Below are positions 16,638-25,429 of a stretch of 64,000 nt of DNA, piece after piece. This stretch comes from Serinicoccus hydrothermalis (GTDB taxonomy: Bacteria; Actinomycetota; Actinomycetes; Actinomycetales; Dermatophilaceae): the NCBI RefSeq assembly GCF_001685415.1, contig NZ_CP014989.1, forward strand, positions 496,001 to 560,000. Direction: 5' to 3'. The first letter of the stretch is position 1. Each line of letters begins with the position of its first letter. Under the pieces are notes generated by a model, which saw only the letters and a program-made list of their open reading frames with translations, did no database searches and had not been told where the DNA came from. A program made the position numbers and the translations under genes.

Positions 16638-17618
16638 GTGAGCTGGCCCCTGCTCGTGGCCGCGGTGGCCTTCGCCCTCGTCAACGGCGCCAACACCGGC
16701 GCCACGCTGCTGTCGGTCACGCACACCCTGGACTCCGTCGGGCACCTGCTGGCGCTGCTGCTCCTCGCCCTGGGCGTCATGGCCGGCCCGTGGCTCTTCG
16801 GCACCGCGGTGGCCGCGCGCTTCGCCCAGAAGCTCCTGCCCGGGGGCGGCGGCGAGCGCTCGGAGCTGAGCATGCTGGTGGCTGTCGTCACCACGCTGGT
16901 GGTCGTCCTGGCGCTGACCAGGATGAGCGTGCCCACCGGACTCACCCTCGCCTTCGTCGGCTCGCTGGCCGGCGTCGGCGCCGCCTCGGGCGCCGGCGTG
17001 CCCTGGGGCTCGGTCCTCGTCGTCCTCGGGACCATGGCCCTGGCGCCGGTGCTCGGTGCCCTCATCGCCGCAGCGGTCGTCGCGGGACTCGCGCGGCGGC
17101 TGCACTCGCGCCACGTCAGCCGCAGCCTGGGGCGGGTGCACGCCGTCTGCTTCCCGGCCCTGGCCCTGGGCTACGGCGCCAGCGACGGGCAGAAGATGCT
17201 CGCCATCGCGGCCGTGGCCCTGGGGCTGAGCAGCAGCGCCGGCGGCGACGCCGTCCCCGCACCGGCACCGCTGCTCGTGGCGACCGGAGTGCTCTTCGCC
17301 CTGGGCAGCGCGATCGGGCACCGCCGCATGTCGCGGCGGCTGGGTCGCGGGCTGCTCCCGGTGCGGCCCCTGTATGCCGTCACCTCGGAGATCGCCACCA
17401 CCGGCGCCCTGCTCGGGTCGGCCGGCGTGGGGGCGCCGGCGGGGGTCGCCCAGACCCTCACCGGCTCTCTCGTCGGCGCCGGGGCGAGCCAGGGCCTGGG
17501 GCGGGTGCGCTGGCCGCAGGTCTCCGCGATCGCCGTGGCCTGGCTGGTGACCCTGCCCACCACCTTCGGGCTGTCCGCCGCCGTCACCGGTGGCCTGCGG
17601 GTCGGAGGTGTCTGGTGA
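16638..17618 (+). CDS. PiT-family inorganic phosphate transporter
   Basis: A 326-residue, roughly ten-helix membrane protein. The PiT inverted-repeat signatures are recognisable as VNGANTGATLLSVT (about 15-28) and LGYGASDGQKMLAIAAVAL (about 177-195), with ATTGALLGSAGVGAPAGVAQT and GLGRVRWPQVSAI in the second half. It imports phosphate (or metal-phosphate) with protons or sodium across the cytoplasmic membrane. GTG 16638 is 15 bp after the secreted phosphodiesterase. Its stop overlaps the next GTG (GTGA), the standard coupling with a DUF47/PhoU-like partner. Confidence 0.88.
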   Translation: MSWPLLVAAVAFALVNGANTGATLLSVTHTLDSVGHLLALLLLALGVMAGPWLFGTAVAARFAQKLLPGGGGERSELSMLVAVVTTLVVVLALTRMSVPTGLTLAFVGSLAGVGAASGAGVPWGSVLVVLGTMALAPVLGALIAAAVVAGLARRLHSRHVSRSLGRVHAVCFPALALGYGASDGQKMLAIAAVALGLSSSAGGDAVPAPAPLLVATGVLFALGSAIGHRRMSRRLGRGLLPVRPLYAVTSEIATTGALLGSAGVGAPAGVAQTLTGSLVGAGASQGLGRVRWPQVSAIAVAWLVTLPTTFGLSAAVTGGLRVGGVW

Positions 17619-18235
17619 GGCTGTCCCGGGTCCTCAACCGCCGGCCGGACCGGGCGCTGGTCGACCTCCTGGTGGCCCAGGTGGGCAGCGCCATCGCCGG
17701 GGTGCAGGTGGCGCGGCAGGCCGTGACCCAGAAGCTGACCCCGGAGCAGGCGCGACCGCTCATGGCCGAGGTGGAGCACGAGGGCGACCGGCGTCGGTCG
17801 GCCACGGTGACCAGGCTGGCCAACGCCTTCGCGAACCCGATCGACCGCGAGGACCTCTTCCGGCTCTCGCGCTCCATCGACGACATCCTCGACAACCTGC
17901 AGGACTTCGTCCGCGAGCTCGACCTCTTCGCGGTGACCCCGGACCCCGGGCTGGACACGGTGCTCCAGGCCGTCGGGGAGGGCCTCGCCGACCTCGAGGT
18001 GGCGATCAGCGCCATCGCGGACAACCCGCTGCAGATCCGCGCCCGCTCCCTGGCCGTCCGCAAGAACGAGATCCGCCGGCGCTACCAGGTCGCGGTCGCC
18101 GAGACCCTCAGCGGCGCACCGGACGAGACCACGTTGAAGAACCGGGAGCTGCTCCGCCGCCTCGACGTCGTCGGGCTGCGCCTGGGCGAGGCCGCCGACG
18201 CCCTGGCCGACGGCGCGGTCAAGCGCAGCCACTGA
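17615..18235 (+). CDS. DUF47/PhoU-like phosphate transport regulator
   Basis: A 206-residue all-helical protein of the DUF47 (PhoU-like) family. It has characteristic EVEHEGDRRRSATVTRLANA and IDREDLFRLSRSIDDILDNL segments, the acidic metal-binding EXXxD pattern of PhoU bundles. Members sit next to PiT transporters and are thought to control them. GTG 17615 overlaps the transporter stop and is preceded by GGAGG at 6 nt. Confidence 0.9.
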   Translation: MRLSRVLNRRPDRALVDLLVAQVGSAIAGVQVARQAVTQKLTPEQARPLMAEVEHEGDRRRSATVTRLANAFANPIDREDLFRLSRSIDDILDNLQDFVRELDLFAVTPDPGLDTVLQAVGEGLADLEVAISAIADNPLQIRARSLAVRKNEIRRRYQVAVAETLSGAPDETTLKNRELLRRLDVVGLRLGEAADALADGAVKRSH

Positions 18236-18269
18236 CCGAGCACCGACCACACCGACCCTTGGGAGCCTC

Positions 18270-19871
18270 ATGAACGCCGACGCCGCCGACGCCCACGGCC
18301 TCGACCACCGCGGCCCCCTGGACCGCCCGGTGGTCCGCGGGGAGGTCCTCACCCAGGGCAGCCGCGCCGCCTTCCACGGCCTGTCCGCCGGGGCGCGCGA
18401 GCACCACGTCGTGCGGACCGACCTCACGAGCGGGACCCTGTCCTCGCGTCCGCGCAGCCTGTGGCACGTCGCCCACCTCACCGACGTCCAGCTCATCGAC
18501 GCCCAGTCCCCCTCCCGGCTGGAGGCGGTGCACGCGCTGGGTCGGCGCCCGGAGACCCGGCTCATGCTGCCGATGCAGCGCCCGCAGGAGCTGCTCGCCG
18601 CCCACGCCACCGAGATGCTCGTGCGCCGCATCAACGAGCACCACGGCTCCCCCGTCACCGGTGCACCGCTGCAGGCCGTGATGACCACCGGCGACAACGT
18701 GGACAACATGCAGCACAACGAGCTGGTCGCCTTCCTCCGGCTGCTCAGCGGCGGCACGGTCGACCTCGACTCCGGGGGTGCGGCATACCAGGGCGCCCAG
18801 GACGGCAGCGTCGACTGGGCGTGGGCGCCGGAGGACCCGCACAACCGCTGGGGCCGGGACCACGGCTTCCCCACCGTCCCCGGCCTGCTGGCCCGCGGCC
18901 TCGAACCGTTGGCGGCCAGCGGTCTCGAGATCCCGTGGCTCACCTGCTTCGGCAACCACGACGGCCTCATCCAGGGTCGGGTCCCGGCGAGCCCGGAGCT
19001 GCGGCAGATCACCCTGGGTCACCGGAAGGTGAGCAGCGTCCGGGCCGAGGACGTCGCCGACTTCACCGGGGACCCGCTGCCGGCCTTCACCTCCCTGACC
19101 TGGCCGGTCGAGGCCGACCCGGAGCGGCGCCCGTTCAGCCGCGAGGAGTACGTCGCCGCGCACTGGGACCGGGGCCTGCCCGACGGGCACGGCTTCACCC
19201 GGCGCAACGTCGAGGACGGGACCGCCTACTACTCCTACGACGGCTTCGAGGGGCTGCGCCTCGTCGTGCTCGACACGACCAACCCGGCGGGCGTCTTCGA
19301 GGGGAGCATCGACCGGGAGCAGCTCTCCTGGCTGCGCGAGCAGCTCGACCAGGCGGCGGCGCAGGACCTCCTGGTGGTCGTCGCCTCGCACCACCCGCGC
19401 ACCTCGATGACCAACGACCTGCTCGCCCCCGGCGCGGACCCGCAGCAGGAGGCCAGGGTGCTCGGCGAGGAGGTCGCCGACCTGCTCCTGGGCCACCCCC
19501 ACGTCATCGCCTGGTTCAGCGGGCACATCCACCGCAACCGGGTCGCGGCCCACGTGGGCGCGGACGGCCGGGGCTTCTGGGAGGTGAGCACCTCCTCGGT
19601 CATGGACTGGCCGACCCAGGGTCGGCTGGTCGAGCTGGTCGACCACGGGGCGGGTCTGCTCTCGCTCCGGCTGACGATCCTCGACCACGACGGCCCGCTG
19701 CGTCCCCGCTCGGTGGAGACGGTGGCCGACCTGGCCGGCTGGCACCGTGCCCTGGCCGCCAACGACCCGTACGGGGTGGGCGGCTTCGAGGCGCACGGGT
19801 CCACGGTCGACCGCAACGTCGAGCTGCTGCTGCCCGACCCCCGGCGCGGCACCTCAGGGGCCGCCGGGTGA
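18270..19871 (+). CDS. Calcineurin-like metallophosphoesterase (TIGR03767-type)
   Basis: 533 residues with the dimetal phosphoesterase motifs in order: AHLTDVQLID (about 70), TTGDNVDN (about 139), CFGNHDG (about 230), ASHHPRTS (about 372) and FSGHIHRNR (about 415). Length and the WHVAHLTDVQ opening match the actinobacterial TIGR03767 family, members of which often carry a Tat signal; none is visible here, so this one may be cytoplasmic. GGGAG precedes ATG 18270. Position after GDPD, PiT and DUF47 suggests it releases phosphate from an imported or generated phosphoester (inference). It converges on the LacI gene with a 5-bp gap. Confidence 0.87.
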   Translation: MNADAADAHGLDHRGPLDRPVVRGEVLTQGSRAAFHGLSAGAREHHVVRTDLTSGTLSSRPRSLWHVAHLTDVQLIDAQSPSRLEAVHALGRRPETRLMLPMQRPQELLAAHATEMLVRRINEHHGSPVTGAPLQAVMTTGDNVDNMQHNELVAFLRLLSGGTVDLDSGGAAYQGAQDGSVDWAWAPEDPHNRWGRDHGFPTVPGLLARGLEPLAASGLEIPWLTCFGNHDGLIQGRVPASPELRQITLGHRKVSSVRAEDVADFTGDPLPAFTSLTWPVEADPERRPFSREEYVAAHWDRGLPDGHGFTRRNVEDGTAYYSYDGFEGLRLVVLDTTNPAGVFEGSIDREQLSWLREQLDQAAAQDLLVVVASHHPRTSMTNDLLAPGADPQQEARVLGEEVADLLLGHPHVIAWFSGHIHRNRVAAHVGADGRGFWEVSTSSVMDWPTQGRLVELVDHGAGLLSLRLTILDHDGPLRPRSVETVADLAGWHRALAANDPYGVGGFEAHGSTVDRNVELLLPDPRRGTSGAAG

Positions 19872-19876
19872 GCGGG

Positions 19877-20869
19877 TCAGCGCGGCGGAGCCGTCGAGGA
19901 GCGCACCACCAGCTCGACCGGCTCCACGTGGTCGGAGGTGTCGGCGCCAGGCCGGAGGCGCTGCACGATGGCCCGTCCGAGCTGGAACCGGTCCAGCCGC
20001 ACCGTGGTCAACGGCGGGTCCAGGAGCTGGGAGGTCGCCAGGTCGTCGTGCCCCACCACCGACAGGTCGGGTCCGACCCGCACCCCGTGGTCGCGCGCCG
20101 CGCGGTAGACGGCGTGGGCGGTGAAGTCGGAGTTGGTGACGATGGCCTGCGGCGGGTGGGGGCCGCGGAGCAGGTCCGTCGTCACGCGGTATGCCTCGTC
20201 CAGGTTGAGCGCCGTCTCCACCGGGTGGGGCGTGACGCCACGCTCCCCGCAGCGCTGGAGGAAGCGCTCCAGGCGGTCGTGGTCGGCCATGACGCCCGCC
20301 GGTGCGGAGTAGAAGGTGATGTGCCGGTGGCCGAGGTCGTGCAGGTGGTCGACCGCCAGGTCCACCGCCGCGACGTTGTCCGGGCCCACCCTGGTCACCC
20401 CGTCCTGGTGCGCGACGGCGTTGACCACGACCGTGGGGCGACCGGGGCACAGCTCGTGCCACAGGTCCACGGCGTCGCCGGAGCCCACGGGCGCGATGGC
20501 GAGGCCGTCCACCCGCTGCTGTGCCAGCCGGCGCACGTGCTCGCGCTCGCGCTCCACCGAGTAGGCGGAGTCCACGGCGAAGACCGTGCCGCCGCTCTCG
20601 GAGGCGGCGTCCTGGGCGCCCCGCAGCACCTCGAGGAAGTAGGGGTTCTGCATGTTGCGGACCAGGACCCCGTAGCTCCCGCTCAGCCCGGTCCGCAGGG
20701 CCCGTGCGGTGGGGTCCGGCCGGTAGCCCAGCTCGGCGGCCACCTTGAGGATCCGCGCCTTGGTCTCCTCCGCGACCCCGTCGCGGTCGTTGAGCGCGAA
20801 GCTCGCCAGGGCCGACGACACCCCCGCCTGCTCCGCCACGTCGCGGATGCTCGGTCGTCCAGGGCCCAT
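19877..20869 (-). CDS. LacI-family regulator of the phosphodiester/Ugp island
   Basis: 330 residues. The N-terminal HTH is PSIRDVAEQAGVSSALASFA (about 5-24) with hinge YRPDPTARALRTG. The periplasmic-binding-protein-like sensor domain follows, with YGVLVRNMQNPYFLEVLRG and the usual VVGHDDLATSQLLDPPLTTV near the C-terminus. ATG 20869 has GGAGGAG 5 nt upstream. It is divergent from the Ugp-like ABC operon. The operator CTTAATCGATTTAG between them and its near-copy before the GDPD gene are the natural targets. The ligand is presumably glycerol-3-phosphate, a glycerophosphodiester or a galactosyl-glycerol type compound (inference). Confidence 0.93.
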   Translation of the reverse strand: MGPGRPSIRDVAEQAGVSSALASFALNDRDGVAEETKARILKVAAELGYRPDPTARALRTGLSGSYGVLVRNMQNPYFLEVLRGAQDAASESGGTVFAVDSAYSVEREREHVRRLAQQRVDGLAIAPVGSGDAVDLWHELCPGRPTVVVNAVAHQDGVTRVGPDNVAAVDLAVDHLHDLGHRHITFYSAPAGVMADHDRLERFLQRCGERGVTPHPVETALNLDEAYRVTTDLLRGPHPPQAIVTNSDFTAHAVYRAARDHGVRVGPDLSVVGHDDLATSQLLDPPLTTVRLDRFQLGRAIVQRLRPGADTSDHVEPVELVVRSSTAPPR

Positions 20870-20929
20870 CGCCGCTCCTCCACCGTGTCCTGCCCGACTG
20901 TCGTCCCTACGTGGCACCAGGATGCCCTG

Positions 20930-20958
20930 TTGACGATCTTAATCGATTTAGATAGCGT
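20930..20958 (+). promoter_or_regulatory. LacI-type operator inside the ugp-like promoter
   Basis: TTGACG (20930-20935), a 17-bp spacer, then TAGCGT (20953-20958). CTTAATCGATTTAG occupies 20938-20951, starting two bases after the -35 exactly as in the promoter at 15322. Binding would occlude RNA polymerase. Confidence 0.78.
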
Positions 20959-21018
20959 GCGTCCATCGGCGGCGTGCACCGGCGCGCGACTCCCCCGACG
21001 GCTGAGCATGGAGGCCTG

Positions 21019-22107
21019 ATGTCCGAGGTGCAACTGAGCGGCGTGACCAAGTCCTTCCCGGACGGGCACGGGGGTCGCACCGACGTCCTCCACGGCGTGG
21101 ACATCCTCGCCCCCTCCGGCGAGTTCGTGGTCCTCCTCGGTCCCTCGGGGTGCGGCAAGTCCACCTCGCTGCGCATCATCGCCGGCCTCGAGTCCGCCAC
21201 GGGCGGCGACGTCCTCATCGACGGCGAGCGGGTCAACGACGTCCCGGCGGCGAAGCGCTCCATCGCGATGGTCTTCCAGAACTACGCGCTCTACCCGCAC
21301 CTCAGCGTCATGGAGAACATCGTCTTCGGGCTGCGGGTGCGCCGGGTGGGGCGGGCCGAGCGCCAGGAGCGCGGCCTGGAGGCCGCCCGCAAGGTCGGGC
21401 TCGAGGCCTACCTCGACCGCAAGCCGAGCCAGCTCTCCGGCGGGCAGCGGCAGCGGGCCGCCCTCGCCCGGGCCCTGGTCTCCGACGCCAAGGTCGTGCT
21501 GATGGACGAGCCGCTGTCCAACCTCGACGCCAAGCTGCGCCACCAGATGCGGATCGAGCTGCGCACGCTGCAGCGCGAGCTCGGTCTCACCGTGATCTAC
21601 GTGACCCACGACCAGGTCGAGGCGATGACGATGGCCGACCACGTGGTGGTCATGCGCGACGGCTTCGTGGCCCAGGCGGCCGCCCCGGTCGACCTCTACA
21701 CCGAGCCGGCCGACACCGACGTCGCCTCCTTCATCGGCTCGCCCCCGATGAACCTTCTACCCGCCCGCGGGAGCGACGCGGGGCTCACCGTGTCCGGCCA
21801 CCCCCGGCCGTGGTCGCTGGACGCCCCGGTGGACACTGACGTCGTCGTCGGCATCCGGCCCGAGTCCCTGGCCCTCGACGGCACCGGGCCGCTGGAGGTG
21901 CTGGGCCGGGTGCGCACCGCGGAGGTCCTGGGCGCCGAGACGCTGCTCACCCTCGAGGGGCCGGGGGGCGACACCTTCGTGGCCCGCCTGCCCGGCATCT
22001 CGCGCATCGGCACCGGCACCGACGTCCGGCTCACCACGACGCCCGACGACCTCCGCTTCTTCGACCCGCGCACGGGCCGGAGCCTGACCACCCCGGCATC
22101 CGCCTAA
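21019..22107 (+). CDS. ugpC: ABC transporter ATP-binding protein, UgpC/MsmK type
   Basis: A 362-residue CUT1-family ATPase. Walker A GPSGCGKSTSLRIIAGL (about 41), Q-loop VFQNYALYPHLSV, signature QLSGGQRQRAALARAL, Walker B VVLMDEPLSNLDAKLR, and H-loop YVTHDQVEAMTMAD. A C-terminal TOBE-type regulatory domain covers about 240-362. It energises the adjacent permeases. GGAGG lies 5 nt before ATG 21019. Shared MsmK-type ATPases look alike, so the Ugp name rests on the binding protein and the neighbouring GDPD gene. Confidence 0.88.
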   Translation: MSEVQLSGVTKSFPDGHGGRTDVLHGVDILAPSGEFVVLLGPSGCGKSTSLRIIAGLESATGGDVLIDGERVNDVPAAKRSIAMVFQNYALYPHLSVMENIVFGLRVRRVGRAERQERGLEAARKVGLEAYLDRKPSQLSGGQRQRAALARALVSDAKVVLMDEPLSNLDAKLRHQMRIELRTLQRELGLTVIYVTHDQVEAMTMADHVVVMRDGFVAQAAAPVDLYTEPADTDVASFIGSPPMNLLPARGSDAGLTVSGHPRPWSLDAPVDTDVVVGIRPESLALDGTGPLEVLGRVRTAEVLGAETLLTLEGPGGDTFVARLPGISRIGTGTDVRLTTTPDDLRFFDPRTGRSLTTPASA

Positions 22108-22126
22108 CCCCAGAGAGGTACCTGTC

Positions 22127-23428
22127 ATGTCTGCTCCTCGCCGCACCCTCGCCCTGGCCGCCACCCTGTCCGCCGGCGCGCTCGTCCTCACCGCCTGCGG
22201 CGGTGGCGGTGGCGCCGGCTCGGACGGCTCGGTGGACCTGACGATGTACTACCCCGTGGCCGTCGGCGGGCCCCTGACCGACGTCGTCGACGACCTCATC
22301 GCCTCCTGCACCGAGGAGAACGAGGGCATCAGCGTCGAGGCGGTCTACAGCGGCACCTACGCCGACACCATGACCAAGGCCCAGACCGCCTCCCGCAGCA
22401 ACCAGGGCCCGGACCTCGCGGTGCTGCTGACGACCGACCTCTACACGCTCATGGACGGCGAGCTCATCGTCCCGCTCAGCACGCTCGACGACGACCTCTC
22501 CTGGACCGAGGACCGCTTCTACCCGGCATACCTCGCCTCCGGGCAGGCGGAGGACGAGCTGTGGAGCCTGCCCTTCCAGCGGTCGACGATCGTGCAGTAC
22601 CACAACAAGGACGTCTTCGAGGAGGCCGGGCTGGACCCCGAGGCCCCGCCCACCACCTGGGACGAGCTGGAGGAGCAGGCGGCCACGATCCAGGACTCGG
22701 GGGCGGCGGAGTACGGCCTGGAGATCCCCTCGACCCAGTTCGGCAACTGGATGTTCCAGGCCATGGCCATCCAGAGCGGGGTGGAGGACACCGCGGGCGT
22801 GGACGGCATCGTCGACTACCTGGACGCACCCGGGTCGGTCGAGGCGCTGGAGTGGTGGCGGTCCATGACCGAGAGCGGCATCATGCCCAGCGGCACGACC
22901 GAGTGGGCCTCGACGCCGGAGGACTTCCTCCAGGGCAGGACCGGCATCATGTGGCACACCACCGGCAACCTCACCAACGTCCGCAGCAACGCCGACTTCG
23001 ACTTCGGGGTCTCGATCCTGCCGGCCAACACCCAGCCCGGCTCGCCCACCGGCGGCGGCAACCTCTACGTCTTCGACCGCGGCGACGAGGAGACGCGGGC
23101 GGCGGCCTACACGATCGCGCGGTGCCTCACCGAGCCCGAGCGCGCGGCCGAGTGGTCGATGCGCTCAGGGTACGTCGCGACCGGCCCCGAGGCGTGGGAG
23201 ACCGACACGATGGTCGACTACGCCGAGGAGTTCCCGCAGGCCGCGGTCGCCCGGGACCAGCTGGAGGTGGCGGTCGGCGAGACGACGTCGCACGAGAACG
23301 GCCGCGTCTCGCAGATGATCAACGACACCATCGCGGCGGTGCTGACCGGCCAGGCCGAGCCGGAGCCGGCGCTGACGCAGCTGCAGAGCGACATCGACGG
23401 CGTCCTGGCCCCCTACCAGGGACGATGA
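22127..23428 (+). CDS. ugpB: Glycerol-3-phosphate/phosphodiester-type ABC solute-binding lipoprotein
   Basis: 433 residues, with a lipoprotein signal (lipobox LVLTAC at about 19-24) and a cluster-D extracellular binding protein fold. Similarity to UgpB is visible in YSGTYADTMTKAQTASRSN, LWSLPFQRSTIVQYHNKDVF, EEAGLDPEAPPTTWDELEEQ and GRTGIMWHTTGNLTNVRSN. UgpB captures glycerol-3-phosphate or glycerophosphocholine, which fits the secreted GDPD encoded upstream; an alpha-galactoside ligand linked to galA remains possible. The stop overlaps the next ATG (ATGA). Confidence 0.82.
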   Translation: MSAPRRTLALAATLSAGALVLTACGGGGGAGSDGSVDLTMYYPVAVGGPLTDVVDDLIASCTEENEGISVEAVYSGTYADTMTKAQTASRSNQGPDLAVLLTTDLYTLMDGELIVPLSTLDDDLSWTEDRFYPAYLASGQAEDELWSLPFQRSTIVQYHNKDVFEEAGLDPEAPPTTWDELEEQAATIQDSGAAEYGLEIPSTQFGNWMFQAMAIQSGVEDTAGVDGIVDYLDAPGSVEALEWWRSMTESGIMPSGTTEWASTPEDFLQGRTGIMWHTTGNLTNVRSNADFDFGVSILPANTQPGSPTGGGNLYVFDRGDEETRAAAYTIARCLTEPERAAEWSMRSGYVATGPEAWETDTMVDYAEEFPQAAVARDQLEVAVGETTSHENGRVSQMINDTIAAVLTGQAEPEPALTQLQSDIDGVLAPYQGR

Positions 23429-24315
23429 CGGCGACGACCCCCGCCGCCCGCCGGGGCGGGCGGCGGCTGGGCGACCAGGCCTTCGCCTGGGCTCTGCTGG
23501 CGCCCGCCTTCGTCGTGCTGATCGCGTTCACCCACTACCCCATCATCCGGTCGGCGTGGTCCTCGGCCCACGGCCGCAACGGGGACCTGGGGACGGCGCA
23601 GTACGAGCGGCTGGTGCAGGACCCCGTCTTCTGGCAGGTGTTGCGCAACAACCTGTGGTTCGCCGTGGGAACGGTGCCGACGTCCATGGCGCTGGCGATC
23701 CTCATGGCGGTGTGGGTCAACAACAAGCTGGTGGGCAAGTCCTTCGTCCGGCTGGCCTACTTCACCCCCACCATCCTGCCCATGGTCGCGGTCGCCAGCA
23801 TCTGGCTCTTCTTCTACTCCCCCGGCATCGGGCCGATCGACCAGGTGCTCTCGGCGCTCGACATACCCACGAGGAACTGGTTGGGCAACCCCGACACGGT
23901 CCTGCCTGCGCTCATGGTGATGATGATCTGGAAGCAGGCCGGCTTCTTCATGATCTTCTACCTCGCCGGGCTGCAGAACCTCTCGCCCGAGCTGGAGGAG
24001 GCCTCGAAGCTCGAGGGCGCCTCCCGGTGGTACCACTTCCGGCGGGTCACCTTCCCGCTGCTCATGCCGACGACCCTCTTCGTCTTCGTGGTGGCCCTGA
24101 CCGACGCCTTCAAGATCATCGACCACCTGTTCATCATGACCGGCGGCGGACCCAACAACGCCTCCAACCTGCTGCTCTTCTACATCTACGACACCGCCTT
24201 CTCCTTCTTCGACCCCAACTACGCGGGCGCGCTGACGATGGCCCTCGTGGTCATCCTCGGGCTGGCGGCGATCCTGCAGTTCACCGTGCTCGAGAGGCGG
24301 GTGCACTACCGATGA
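23425..24315 (+). CDS. ugpA: ABC transporter permease, UgpA type
   Basis: 296 residues, six predicted membrane helices, MalF/UgpA family. The coupling EAA loop reads EEASKLEGASRWYHFRRVTF (about 193-212). It forms the channel with the UgpE-type partner. It overlaps both neighbours by 4 bp, so expression is strictly coupled in the operon. Confidence 0.88.
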   Translation: MTATTPAARRGGRRLGDQAFAWALLAPAFVVLIAFTHYPIIRSAWSSAHGRNGDLGTAQYERLVQDPVFWQVLRNNLWFAVGTVPTSMALAILMAVWVNNKLVGKSFVRLAYFTPTILPMVAVASIWLFFYSPGIGPIDQVLSALDIPTRNWLGNPDTVLPALMVMMIWKQAGFFMIFYLAGLQNLSPELEEASKLEGASRWYHFRRVTFPLLMPTTLFVFVVALTDAFKIIDHLFIMTGGGPNNASNLLLFYIYDTAFSFFDPNYAGALTMALVVILGLAAILQFTVLERRVHYR

Positions 24316-25157
24316 GTGCCGACGTGGACACCGTGCCCGGCCGGGGCGGCCTGCGGATCGGTCGCGGCCTGGAGACCCTCGGGGCCTGGCTCCTGGGCAT
24401 CCTGTGGCTGCTGCCCCTGCTGTATGCCCTCTGGGCCTCCGTGCACCAGCGCGAGGCGGCGACGACCTTCGACCTCACGGCCCCGCTGACCTTCGACAAC
24501 TTCGTCTCGGTCTGGCAGGGGGCGCCCTTCGGTCGCTACTACGTCAACACGATCCTGCTCGTCAGCGGGATCCTCGTGGGCCAGCTGGTGCTCGGCGTGC
24601 TGGCTGCCTACGCCTTCGCCCGGTTCCGCTTCGTCGGCAGCAACATCGCCTTCGCCCTGGTGCTCGTTCAGCTCATGATCGCCCCGGACATCCTCATCTC
24701 GGAGAACTACACGACGATGGCCTCGCTGCAGCTGGTGGACACCATCCCGGCCATCGGCCTGCCCTACATCGCCAGCGCCTTCGGCATCTTCCTGCTCCGG
24801 CAGACCTTCAAGTCGATGCCCATCGAGCTGGACGAGGCCGCCGAGATCGAGGGAGCCGGACGACTCGGACGGTTGTGGCGGGTCTACGTTCCCCTCGCCA
24901 AGCCGACGCTGGTCGCCTACGGGCTGGTCTCGGTGAGCACCCACTGGAACAACTTCCTGTGGCCCCTGGTCATCACCAACAGCGTCAACGCCCGACCGCT
25001 CACGGTGGGGCTGGCCGTCTACAACGGCACGGAGTCGGGCATCGACTGGACGTTGCTGTCCGCGGCCACGATCCTCGTGGTGGCACCCCTGCTGGTCGCC
25101 TTCCTCATCTTCCAGCGCCAGTTCGTCCAGAGCTTCATGCGCGCGGGCATCCGCTGA
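24312..25157 (+). CDS. ugpE: ABC transporter permease, UgpE type
   Basis: 281 residues with six helices, MalG/UgpE family. The EAA loop is DEAAEIEGAGRLGRLWRVYV (about 177-196), followed by NNFLWPLVITN, which is typical of UgpE. It starts in the stop of the preceding permease. It is the last gene of the transporter operon; only a weak imperfect dyad (about 25169-25196) follows before the next small gene. Confidence 0.88.
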   Translation: MSADVDTVPGRGGLRIGRGLETLGAWLLGILWLLPLLYALWASVHQREAATTFDLTAPLTFDNFVSVWQGAPFGRYYVNTILLVSGILVGQLVLGVLAAYAFARFRFVGSNIAFALVLVQLMIAPDILISENYTTMASLQLVDTIPAIGLPYIASAFGIFLLRQTFKSMPIELDEAAEIEGAGRLGRLWRVYVPLAKPTLVAYGLVSVSTHWNNFLWPLVITNSVNARPLTVGLAVYNGTESGIDWTLLSAATILVVAPLLVAFLIFQRQFVQSFMRAGIR

Positions 25158-25209
25158 CGTTCACGTCGCGTCCACCCCGCTGTCACCCGGGCGGACTACG
25201 TTCGGCCGG

Positions 25210-25413
25210 GTGGCCAAGGAGCTGGAGTTCATCAAGGGCGTCGACAAGCTGCACGCGTTCTACACCGAGCACGTGCGGATGCTGGCGCACGCCTACGACC
25301 TGAGCGACGAGGACGCGGCGCGGATCCTGGACCGCTTCGACTTCAAGAACGTCTCCCGCTCGATCCTCGCCCCGGCGCGCGTGGACCTCTTCGCGGCGCC
25401 GCCCGAGCTCTGA
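25210..25413 (+). CDS. Small conserved-looking protein of unknown function
   Basis: A 67-residue soluble, mainly helical protein (KELEFIKGVDKLHAFYTEHV, then SDEDAARILDRFDF). I do not recognise a family. TACGTT at 25197-25202 ends 7 nt before GTG 25210, so it is probably transcribed from its own promoter as a leaderless message. It converges on the isomerase gene with a shared hairpin over both stops. Confidence 0.55.
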   Translation: MAKELEFIKGVDKLHAFYTEHVRMLAHAYDLSDEDAARILDRFDFKNVSRSILAPARVDLFAAPPEL

Positions 25414-25429
25414 GCGGGCGGGCTCAGAG
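25408..25429. terminator. Bidirectional terminator
   Basis: An 8-bp perfect stem CTCTGAGC/GCTCAGAG with a 6-nt loop spans the stop codons of the two convergent genes. Confidence 0.65.
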
